Shown piece after piece: positions 1-6,936 of a stretch of DNA of 15,371 bases (positions are counted from its first letter, which is position 1; each line of letters begins with the position of its first letter). Source of the DNA: Selenomonadaceae bacterium (GTDB taxonomy: Bacteria > Bacillota > Negativicutes > Selenomonadales > Selenomonadaceae); assembly GCA_017484235.1 (NCBI GenBank), contig JAFUTM010000321.1, positions 1 through 15,371 of the forward strand. Direction: 5' to 3'. The position numbers and the translations under genes were made by a program. The notes under the pieces were generated by a model. That model was given only the letters and a program-made list of their open reading frames with translations, was not told where the DNA came from and did not search any database.

Positions 1-1
1 C

Positions 2-199
2 AATAATTATGACGACGCGGCCGCTTCCGATCAGAATAAATTTAAAGTTTGGTTCATTGCAATGCTGGAGCAGGGCATTTATCTTGCGCCAAGTCAGTTT
101 GAGACGCTGTTTATGTCCATTGCTCATACTGATGAAGATATTGATAAGACTATCAATGCCGCTGGAATCGCCTTTCAAAAAGTCCATAAATCCTCATAA
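2..199 (+). CDS. hemL: Glutamate-1-semialdehyde 2,1-aminomutase, C-terminal end (partial)
   Basis: This is the last 65 codons of a gene that begins left of the window. The frame reads NYDDAAASDQNKFKVWFIAM, then LEQGIYLAPSQFETLFMSIA and HTDEDIDKTI, which matches the C-terminal small domain of HemL. HemL is the PLP-dependent cytoplasmic enzyme that converts glutamate-1-semialdehyde to 5-aminolevulinate in the C5 route to haem, sirohaem and corrinoids. The hallmark is the GxYLAPSQFE...MSIAHT segment. The PLP lysine lies upstream and cannot be checked. It ends at TAA 197-199, 23 bases before the next gene on the same strand, so the two are probably co-transcribed. An overlapping ORF in another frame is a shadow. 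The match is from memory of the family, with high confidence. Confidence 0.9.
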   Translation, partial: NNYDDAAASDQNKFKVWFIAMLEQGIYLAPSQFETLFMSIAHTDEDIDKTINAAGIAFQKVHKSS

Positions 200-222
200 T
201 TATTTATCATATAGAGGTTAAT

Positions 223-1440
223 ATGCTATTCACTGAATTATTAAAAATGGCCGCGTTGTCGCTGGTCGCCAACAAACTTAGAACTATACTGACGATGCTT
301 GGAATAATTATCGGTGTCGCCTCAGTTATTGCTATGACGAGCGTCGGTATGGGCGTTAAGAAAAATGTCGTCGACTCTATCTCAAGGCTCGGCTCAAATA
401 TGCTTATGGTTATGCCAGGCTCCTCTAATCGCGGCGGTGTTCGCGGTGCTGCCGGCTCCGTTATAACGCTCACTTACGACGACGCCAAAGCCATTAAGGA
501 GAAAATCAAAGATGTTTCCTACGTTTCGCCGATAGTTCAAGGCTCTTATCAAGTTGTTTATGGTCACGAAAACTGGAATACTACTGTCAGCGGCGTTATT
601 CCTGAATATGTAAAAATTCAGTCTTTGACGCTTCAGTCCGGTATGTTTTTCACTGACCACGATGTCGACGTCAGAAGTCGCGTCGCGGTAATCGGTACGA
701 CTGTTGCGTCTAATCTATTCGGCGAAGTTAATCCGGTCGGCAAGAAAATCCGCATTGGCAATGCTCCTTACACTATAATCGGTCTTATCGCTTCCAAAGG
801 TCAGTCCTCTGTTGGTCAGGATCAGGACGACGTTGTTTTAATTCCGCTTACCACCGCGCAGGAGCGTTTACTTGGTATTACTTATGTGCGTATGATTAAT
901 GTCCAGGTCGCCGATTCCGATAAAATGGACGCCGTGCAGGCACAGATTGAAACTCTTCTTCGTCAGCGTCATAGAATAAAAACTGGTGCAGACGACGACT
1001 TTAACGTTCGCAATCTCACCAGCTTAATGGAAACTATGAGCGAGACCACCACAATGATTACGCTTCTGCTCGGTTCAATCGCCGGAATTTCGCTAATTGT
1101 TGGCGGCATTGGCATTATGAATATTATGATGGTCAGTGTCACTGAGCGCACACGAGAAATTGGTATTCGCAAGGCGATTGGTGCGACTTATAATTCGATT
1201 ATGCTGCAATTTTTGATTGAGTCCACTATGATTAGTATTTTGGGTGGCCTTATCGGCATATTCGTTAGTGTTGGCTTGGCTCAGGCCATTTCTAAATTTG
1301 GCAATTTTACTACCGTTATTAGTGTTGCCAGTATATTTGCAAGTTTTGGATTCTCTTTATTTGTTGGTATTGTGTTTGGTATGTTGCCTGCGCGTAAGGC
1401 GGCGCGTCTCGATCCTATCGATGCTTTACGTTATGAATAA
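223..1440 (+). CDS. MacB/FtsX-type ABC transporter permease
   Basis: This 405-residue membrane protein is the permease half of a MacB-type (type VII) ABC exporter. These proteins do not carry substrate through the membrane channel-style; they pass ATPase motion to the periplasmic side, as in macrolide or lipoprotein/peptide export. Visible parts: an N-terminal segment (residues about 8-42) with the family pattern NKLRTILTMLGIIIGVASVI; a large extracytoplasmic domain (about 45-275) with the MacB_PCD pattern GxxxTxxD..RVAVIG and NPVGKKIRIGNAPYTIIGLI; then three membrane helices (about 278-303, 326-353, 367-389). The conserved cytoplasmic loop TERTREIGIRKAIGA is at 307-321 and the C-terminal signature PARKAARLDPIDALRYE closes the protein. 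The length is normal for the permease-only form. The start ATG has GAGG at 214-217 at good spacing. No ATPase gene lies within the window, which is unusual; it may lie upstream of hemL or elsewhere. Substrate unknown. Confidence 0.9.
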   Translation: MLFTELLKMAALSLVANKLRTILTMLGIIIGVASVIAMTSVGMGVKKNVVDSISRLGSNMLMVMPGSSNRGGVRGAAGSVITLTYDDAKAIKEKIKDVSYVSPIVQGSYQVVYGHENWNTTVSGVIPEYVKIQSLTLQSGMFFTDHDVDVRSRVAVIGTTVASNLFGEVNPVGKKIRIGNAPYTIIGLIASKGQSSVGQDQDDVVLIPLTTAQERLLGITYVRMINVQVADSDKMDAVQAQIETLLRQRHRIKTGADDDFNVRNLTSLMETMSETTTMITLLLGSIAGISLIVGGIGIMNIMMVSVTERTREIGIRKAIGATYNSIMLQFLIESTMISILGGLIGIFVSVGLAQAISKFGNFTTVISVASIFASFGFSLFVGIVFGMLPARKAARLDPIDALRYE

Positions 1441-1444
1441 ATTT

Positions 1445-1522
1445 AATTAGGAATTAGGAATTGTGAATTAGGAATTAAGTCCGTATCTTATATTCCTCAT
1501 TTCTAATTTATAATTCCTAATT
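1445..1522. repeat. Imperfect inverted repeat built of GGAATTA units
   Basis: The segment just after the permease stop contains AATTAGGAATTA at 1445-1456 and its exact reverse complement at 1511-1522. The arms continue as imperfect complements (left to about 1479, right from about 1488), giving a hairpin of roughly 35 base pairs with mismatches and a short loop. The left arm itself has three direct GAATTA-type units. No T-run follows, so it is a poor intrinsic terminator. The right arm ends a few bases before the ribosome site of the HAD gene. A related element lies at 12594-12655; both hold AATTAGGAAT and AATGAGGAAT, and share the 15-mer aatttaattaggaat at the stop codon. Confidence 0.7.
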
Positions 1523-1525
1523 AGT

Positions 1526-1536
1526 AAAGGGTGGTG
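1526..1536 (+). promoter_or_regulatory. Ribosome binding site that sets the HAD gene start
   Basis: AAAGGGTGGTG closely resembles the AAAGGAGGTG ribosome site and lies 6 bases before ATG 1543. The longest ORF would start at GTG 1531, inside this motif, so that start is unlikely. Confidence 0.75.
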
Positions 1537-1542
1537 TTTTTT

Positions 1543-2376
1543 ATGGGTAAATTTATTTTTATTGATGTTGACGGCACTCTGGTTGATTATGAAAACAATC
1601 TGCCTGATTCGGCGGTCGAAGCAATTCGCCTCGCTCGTAAGAATAGTCACAAAGTTTATATCTGCACCGGCCGCAGCCGTGCCGAAGTTTATCAAAGTAT
1701 TTGGGACATCGGTCTCGACGGTATGATTGGCGGCAATGGTGCTTACGTTGAGGACAACGGCAAGGTTGTCTGTCATCAACTGATCACTGCCGAACAGTGC
1801 AAAAATATCGTTGACTGGCTCCACAATCGCAATCTGGAATTTTACCTTGAGAGTAACAACGGACTCTTTGCCAGCGAACATTTTGAGACCGTTGCAGAAC
1901 CGGTTATTAGAAAGTACGCCGCTTATAAAGGCAAGGAAGACGCCGATAAAGTGACCGTACGTACAATTTTTCCAGATATGATTTTTAATGGTAACCTTTA
2001 TCGCGACGATTTGAACAAAATTAGTTTTATACTCAATACTTATGACGATTATCTCGCCGCTAAAGAAGCCTTTCCAGATTTAAAAGTCGGTACTTGGGGC
2101 GGTAAGGGTGACACTGCGCTATTCGGTGATTTTGGCGTTAAAAATTTGTCCAAGTCTCGCGGCATTGAAATTTTACTTAAATACCTCAACGCTGATAAGG
2201 CTGATACAATCGCTTTCGGTGACTCAAAATGGGATATTGATATGTTTAAATACTGTGCAATAAGTGTTTGCGTCGGTGACGGCGGCGATGATGCAAAAGC
2301 TGCGGCAACTTTCGTTACCGATGCTGTAATGGACAACGGAATTTTTAACGCTTTCAAAAAATTGAATCTAATTTAA
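1543..2376 (+). CDS. Cof-type HAD-IIB family sugar-phosphate phosphatase
   Basis: This 277-residue cytoplasmic hydrolase belongs to the Cof/YidA-like HAD subclass IIB, Mg-dependent phosphatases that mostly act on sugar phosphates, nucleotides or related metabolites. Motif I is DVDGTLVD at residues 8-15, with D8 the expected nucleophile and D10 the acid/base. Motif II is CTGR at 41-44. Motif III includes K204 in NLSKSRGI. Motif IV is FGDSKWDIDMF (225-235), with D227 and D231 for Mg binding. The middle (about 85-190) is the C2B cap that sets specificity and is not diagnostic here. The length is typical. ATG 1543 was chosen over GTG 1531 because the ribosome site overlaps the latter. The hairpin repeat directly upstream may affect its expression. 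A phosphohexomutase follows after 98 bases on the same strand. True substrate unknown. Confidence 0.88.
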   Translation: MGKFIFIDVDGTLVDYENNLPDSAVEAIRLARKNSHKVYICTGRSRAEVYQSIWDIGLDGMIGGNGAYVEDNGKVVCHQLITAEQCKNIVDWLHNRNLEFYLESNNGLFASEHFETVAEPVIRKYAAYKGKEDADKVTVRTIFPDMIFNGNLYRDDLNKISFILNTYDDYLAAKEAFPDLKVGTWGGKGDTALFGDFGVKNLSKSRGIEILLKYLNADKADTIAFGDSKWDIDMFKYCAISVCVGDGGDDAKAAATFVTDAVMDNGIFNAFKKLNLI

Positions 2377-2474
2377 ATTTTTTAGAAATTTTCGTAATTT
2401 TAAGAGGATTATTTCAATATACATAGAAATGATTGTAATATAAATTAATAATAAAATGGGAGCGTGTATGAAGT

Positions 2475-3839
2475 ATGGCGGTTGATGTCAGCGGCTTTGG
2501 TGCATATGATATTCGTGGTATTTATCCACATACTATAAATCAGGAAATTGCTTATAGAATTGGTCGTGTCTTTCCTAAACTCTTTGATGCAAAAAAGATT
2601 GCAATCGGTCACGATATTCGTCTCTCCGGTCCTACACTCAGCGACGCCCTTGCACGCGGTCTCACTGAATCCGGTTGCGATGTTTTCGATATCGGGCAGT
2701 GCGGCACCGAAATGATTTATTTTACCGTCGGAAGTCTGGAGTTTGACGGCGGCATTATGGTTACTGCCAGTCACAATCCGCAGGACTATAACGGAATGAA
2801 GTTCGTCAAAAAGGAATCTCGACCGATAAGTCCTGATACTGGTCTTTTTAAAATTCGCGATACTATTGTAGATGAGAGCCTCGACTGGTCGCCTAAAAAG
2901 GCAACCGGCACTATCCATAGAATTGACATTATGCCGGATTATATTAAGCGTCTTCTTTCGTACATTGATGTCAATAAACTTAAGCCGCTCAAAGTAGTTA
3001 TCAATACCGGTAATGGCGCGGCTGGTCCGATTATTAATGAGCTTGAAAAGTTTTTACCAATTGAAATCATTAAAGTATTTAACGAGCCGAATGGCTTCTT
3101 CCCTAACGGTGTGCCGAATCCTCTTCTGCAGGATAGTCGCCAAATCACGGCTAATGCGGTTATTGAGAATAATGCGGCTTGCGGTATTGCCTTTGACGGT
3201 GATTTTGACCGCTGCTTTATGTTTGATGAAAAGGGCGGCTTTATCGAGGGTTATTATCTCGTCGGTTTGCTTGCTCAGGAATTTTTGACTATGCATAAAG
3301 GCGAAAAAATTATTTATGAGCCGCGTGCGACGTGGAACACCATTGATATTGTAGAATCACTTGGTGGTACGCCCATTATTTCCAAGTCCGGTCACAATTA
3401 TATGAAGGATATGCTTCGCAAGGAAAATGCTATTTATGGCGGTGAACTTGCCTCTCATCATTATTTCCGCGACTTCTATTATTGTGACAGTGGTATGATT
3501 CCCTGGCTGTTAATTTTAGAACTGCTCAGTCATACTAATAAATCTCTGTCCGACTTGGTTAAAGACCGTCAAGCTAAACACCCAAGTTCCGGCGAAATCA
3601 ATACAAAGGTTGCAAGTACGGACGCTGTTAAATCCATTATACAAAAAGTTGAAAGCCTCTACGCTAATGGCGGCACAGTCAATAAAATTGATGGTCTCAG
3701 TGTAGATTATGACGATTGGCGGTTCAATTTGCGCGGTTCCAACACGGAACCGTATATCCGGCTTAACGTTGAGACAAAAGGCGATACTGCTCTGCTTAAG
3801 CAAAAAATTGATGAATTGCTTTCTGTTATTCGTAGTTAA
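2475..3839 (+). CDS. Phosphomannomutase/phosphoglucomutase (alpha-D-phosphohexomutase family)
   Basis: This 454-residue cytoplasmic enzyme moves phosphate between C1 and C6 of hexose (mannose or glucose) phosphates, supplying sugar-1-phosphates for nucleotide sugars and surface polysaccharides. All four family motifs are present: GAYDIRGIY near the N terminus (9-17); the phosphoserine loop TASHNP (97-102) with S99 expected to carry the phosphate; the Mg loop DGDFDR (241-246) with D241, D243 and D245; the sugar-specificity loop GGELASHHYF (322-331); and the phosphate-binding RGSNTEPYIRL (420-430). GGELASHHYF and the overall length favour the ManB/AlgC-type PMM/PGM over phosphoglucosamine mutase. 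ATG 2475 is the first in-frame start, since TGA sits at 2469. The nearest ribosome-like site, GGGAG at 2458-2462, is 12 bases away. The next gene starts 26 bases downstream, so co-transcription is likely. Preference for mannose or glucose is not readable. Confidence 0.92.
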   Translation: MAVDVSGFGAYDIRGIYPHTINQEIAYRIGRVFPKLFDAKKIAIGHDIRLSGPTLSDALARGLTESGCDVFDIGQCGTEMIYFTVGSLEFDGGIMVTASHNPQDYNGMKFVKKESRPISPDTGLFKIRDTIVDESLDWSPKKATGTIHRIDIMPDYIKRLLSYIDVNKLKPLKVVINTGNGAAGPIINELEKFLPIEIIKVFNEPNGFFPNGVPNPLLQDSRQITANAVIENNAACGIAFDGDFDRCFMFDEKGGFIEGYYLVGLLAQEFLTMHKGEKIIYEPRATWNTIDIVESLGGTPIISKSGHNYMKDMLRKENAIYGGELASHHYFRDFYYCDSGMIPWLLILELLSHTNKSLSDLVKDRQAKHPSSGEINTKVASTDAVKSIIQKVESLYANGGTVNKIDGLSVDYDDWRFNLRGSNTEPYIRLNVETKGDTALLKQKIDELLSVIRS

Positions 3840-3865
3840 ATTAGTTTTTACGAGGTCTTGATGTA

Positions 3866-5932
3866 ATGTTAAACTTTTTGGGTTTTGGAAAGAAACAAAA
3901 ATCTGAGGATTCTTTTGAACATGAGGAAAAGATTAATTCCGCTTTTCAATCTCATCAAGAAGAAAAACCTGATATTAAAGCAATTTATTTAAATGAGAAT
4001 GAGTTGAATACAAATAAGTTAAATTCACTTTGTAATGTGGCGGAAGGTGTAGCTTTAATTCTCGGCTTCATATCTCCAGATTTAAGTATGGATAGTGTTG
4101 CTCGTTCTATTAAAAGTTTTGTTCCAAATAAAACAAAATTGATTTTAATGAGTACTGCTGGAGAACTCTGTAGAACGCAAAACAGCAGTTCATATTATTG
4201 CCCAGCTCCTGAACATCGCTCCAAAATTCTTTTGCAGTCTTATTCAAATCGTATGATAGAAAATATTTATACTATGAGTATTCCTCTGCACAATGAAGAT
4301 TTAAAATCCAATAGCGTTTCAATGTCAGTGCGCGAACGAGTAAATTTAATCCGGCAGGAAATCACTAAGCATAGGATTCCTTTCCGCGTTAGTGCAAATC
4401 ATACTTTTGCACTAGTTTATATTGACGGCACGTCCAGAAGTGAGACTTTTGTTTTGCAAGCTCTTTATGAGTCTGAAATGTTTGCTTGTCCATTCATAGG
4501 AGGCAGTGCTGGTGGAAATTTAGATTTTGCTCACACATATATCTATGATGGAAGTCGCACTTTAGAAAATCACGCGGTTATTACGCTCGTACGTTTGAAG
4601 AAGGATTATCGCTATGGCATTTTAAAAACTCAAGCCGTTGAACGTACGGAAAAGGTATTTACTATTGTTCAATCAAATGCTACTTTGAGGCAAGTAAGAA
4701 CTGTTGCAGATTCCTCCGGACCAATCAGTTTTATTCAAGCGTTGAAAAATCACTTTAACGTCAGCACAACCAATGAGCTTCAAAATGTAATGCAAAAATA
4801 CACTTTCGCCGCAGATATAAATGGTGAAGATTATATAAGGTCAGTTGCGGGCATAGACGATGTTAATGATATGGTAGCTTTCTTCTGCGACGTTTCAACT
4901 GGTGAGAAACTTCGATTGATGAAGAGAATCTCACTTAATCAGACATTGTCCTCTGCGATACTTAGATACAATAAAAATAAACCTGAAACTATAGGCGGTA
5001 TACTCAACGATTGTATTTTGCGCCGATTGGGTTATCCTGAAGAAATTAAGCATATTGACCAATTTCGCAACATTCCGATAGCTGGCTTTTCGAGTTTTGG
5101 TGAAGTCAGTGGACTTCATATGAATGAAACTTTGACGGCAATATTTTTTCATCATGTACCACATTCGGTTTCTTTCAGCGACGAGTATATTGATAAATTT
5201 ATTATTATATATTCAAATTGCCGCTCCTTCTTCTACCAACGTGTCATTGAGCAGCAATATCAAACTGAATCTTTAAAAGATGAGCTCATAAATATGTTTA
5301 AAGATTATCAGTCCAAAATACCTGTAATAGTTGAGAGTATTTCTCATATATCAGAAGAAGTTGATATGATACAAAATTCTATTCATCAGTTGGGAAAAGG
5401 TATCGATGAACAAAATGACCTTTTCGAGCAACTTATGGAACGCAATGATTCAATAACACCTAAATTAGATATGCTTAGTCAAAGTACTAAGAAGATCAAA
5501 GAAGTTATGAAAATGATTGATGAAATTGCGGCTCAAACTAATCTGCTTGCACTAAATGCAGCGATAGAGGCAGCACGTGCTGGTGAACACGGTCGCGGCT
5601 TTGCGGTTGTCGCAGATGAAGTGCGCAAATTGTCAGAGAATACGCAACAAAGTTTAAAAACTTCTGATGAAGCTATTAATGTTTTGTTACACGATGTAGA
5701 TGAAATAAATTCCATATTAGCTAAAAACGAAAGCTTTGAAAGTCGTATAAATGAATTCGACTCTGCATTCAATGAAGAAATTAAAACCTTGCATAATAAT
5801 TTAGATGAAGGTATTCAAAGTATTCAAAATTCAACTCGGTCTATTCAAGACTTGGAAAGCATTAACAATTCTGTAAAAGGTCAAATGGATCAAATTGATA
5901 CATTAATTCATAATATAGAAATGGGAATTTAA
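3866..5932 (+). CDS. Soluble methyl-accepting chemoreceptor with FIST sensor domain
   Basis: This 688-residue protein has no signal peptide and no membrane helix, so it should be cytoplasmic. Residues about 55-255 fit a FIST N domain, with the pattern LILMSTAGEL at 92-101 and CPFIGGSAGGNLDF at 208-221. About 260-435 fits FIST C, ending around PIAGFSSFGEV (404-414). From about 450 the protein is helical, with the methyl-accepting signalling hairpin. The conserved tip runs from IDEIAAQTNLLALNAAIEAA to RAGEHGRGFAVVADEVRKL (551-589), the site that contacts CheA and CheW. No CheR-binding pentapeptide is seen at the C terminus. FIST domains sense small ligands in known cases; the NosP group binds NO through haem, but I cannot assign a ligand here. 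GAGG at 3852-3855 supports the start. It follows the phosphomutase by 26 bases and precedes an unknown gene by 36. No other che gene is in the window. Codon use is more AT-rich than the sugar genes. Confidence 0.9.
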   Translation: MLNFLGFGKKQKSEDSFEHEEKINSAFQSHQEEKPDIKAIYLNENELNTNKLNSLCNVAEGVALILGFISPDLSMDSVARSIKSFVPNKTKLILMSTAGELCRTQNSSSYYCPAPEHRSKILLQSYSNRMIENIYTMSIPLHNEDLKSNSVSMSVRERVNLIRQEITKHRIPFRVSANHTFALVYIDGTSRSETFVLQALYESEMFACPFIGGSAGGNLDFAHTYIYDGSRTLENHAVITLVRLKKDYRYGILKTQAVERTEKVFTIVQSNATLRQVRTVADSSGPISFIQALKNHFNVSTTNELQNVMQKYTFAADINGEDYIRSVAGIDDVNDMVAFFCDVSTGEKLRLMKRISLNQTLSSAILRYNKNKPETIGGILNDCILRRLGYPEEIKHIDQFRNIPIAGFSSFGEVSGLHMNETLTAIFFHHVPHSVSFSDEYIDKFIIIYSNCRSFFYQRVIEQQYQTESLKDELINMFKDYQSKIPVIVESISHISEEVDMIQNSIHQLGKGIDEQNDLFEQLMERNDSITPKLDMLSQSTKKIKEVMKMIDEIAAQTNLLALNAAIEAARAGEHGRGFAVVADEVRKLSENTQQSLKTSDEAINVLLHDVDEINSILAKNESFESRINEFDSAFNEEIKTLHNNLDEGIQSIQNSTRSIQDLESINNSVKGQMDQIDTLIHNIEMGI

Positions 5933-5950
5933 ATATATTTTTATCAATAC

Positions 5951-5958
5951 AAGGAAGG
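5951..5958 (+). promoter_or_regulatory. Ribosome binding site that sets the start at 5969
   Basis: AAGGAAGG lies 10 bases before ATG 5969. A TTG at 5960 in the same frame is only one base from the motif and is unlikely to be used. Confidence 0.65.
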
Positions 5959-5968
5959 ATTGATTTAT

Positions 5969-6823
5969 ATGGGAGTGAAAGTTGGTAACTCTTATGTTTC
6001 AGAGGCAGCATTGAGTTATGCGCAGAGTCAAGTCAATGATGAATCAAAATCAAAATCCGGCAGCGTTCTAAATTCACTTTCAAAACAATTCAAAGATGTA
6101 AAATTCAGTGTTGGGGCTCAGCCCTTTAATAGTAAAGGCAATAATAATATTTCCATTTCGCCAAATATTTTGAGACAGATGGCAGATGATCCTGAAAAGC
6201 GTGTGGAATATGAAGCATTGATTTATGATTGTCAACGAGAATTGAAAAATTCAGGCAATCGTCCAGGTCTTTCTGCACAAGGATTTATAATCGGCAGTGA
6301 CGGCGGTCTTCGTAAATGGAGCATTTCTAATGGTGACGGTGGCAAGAAAAGTCGCTTACTTATGAATATGACGGAAGAAGAATTTAAACAGCGTCTTTCC
6401 GGTCGCTTACCGGATAAGGAACTTGCTAAACGTCAAAAACTTGCAGAAGATATTAAATCGGCAAATGACTATCTCAAAAGCCGTGAAGGTGAAATTGGAT
6501 TTCAAGGTGGCTCAGTTTTAGTCGACAAAGACGGAAATATTTCCATAACATCAGCAAAATCAACGGTGACCTTCAATGAATCAAAACGTGCAGCTCAGCT
6601 TGCCGCTGTTAAATCCATTTCTGATCTTCGTAAATTAATAAAAATTCTACAAGATGATCTTGATGATTGCAAGAATGGTCTTCAAAATAATATGTGTGAT
6701 GAGGCTGAAGTTGAGAAAGTCAGAAAGATGATTGAACGTGCTCAAAGCCGAATGAATGAATTAGCGGCAGAAGATACAAGTAAAACGGAGAAAGGCACTA
6801 TCTTTATTGACTTATTAATATAA
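5969..6823 (+). CDS. Uncharacterised protein, possibly DUF6033-like
   Basis: I do not recognise a function. The 284-residue product has no signal peptide, membrane helix or cysteine motif. The N terminus, MGVKVGNSYVSEAALSYAQS, is polar and rich in small residues. Residues about 40-92 hold the pattern KFSVG...NNISISPNILRQMADDPEKR, which recalls a family of uncharacterised Firmicute proteins (I think DUF6033), in which 'ISPNILxxMAxDPE' is conserved. This is from memory and tentative. A middle glycine-rich part (104-126) has GFIIGSDGGLRKWSISNGDG. A second beta-like segment, GGSVLVDKDGNISITSAKS, is at 180-198. The C-terminal part (204-270) is predicted helical and charged, probably a coiled coil. 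It sits 36 bases after the chemoreceptor on the same strand with a good ribosome site, so the two are probably expressed together. A role next to that receptor is only inference from position. Confidence 0.75.
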   Translation: MGVKVGNSYVSEAALSYAQSQVNDESKSKSGSVLNSLSKQFKDVKFSVGAQPFNSKGNNNISISPNILRQMADDPEKRVEYEALIYDCQRELKNSGNRPGLSAQGFIIGSDGGLRKWSISNGDGGKKSRLLMNMTEEEFKQRLSGRLPDKELAKRQKLAEDIKSANDYLKSREGEIGFQGGSVLVDKDGNISITSAKSTVTFNESKRAAQLAAVKSISDLRKLIKILQDDLDDCKNGLQNNMCDEAEVEKVRKMIERAQSRMNELAAEDTSKTEKGTIFIDLLI

Positions 6824-6936
6824 ATTTAGACTACTGAATCAATTAATTTGATTAAGTTTAGCTTTCGTTTTGGGGGACGAGAGTGTACTTATATATATTA
6901 TATAAATAAATTTATTGTTTGGAGTGTGATTAAATT

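Noticed and set aside
9..221. ORF of 70 codons overlapping the left edge
   Set aside because: It is in a different frame from the clear HemL C terminus at 2-199 and shows no family pattern.
6113..6126. GGGCTCAGCCC inverted repeat followed by TTT
   Set aside because: It is a short hairpin inside the unknown gene with a very short T-run, and the frame continues; not a credible terminator.
6824..6936. Promoter before pgi
   Set aside because: The gap has several TATATT-like boxes, but no -35 partner at 16-18 bases matched more than three positions.
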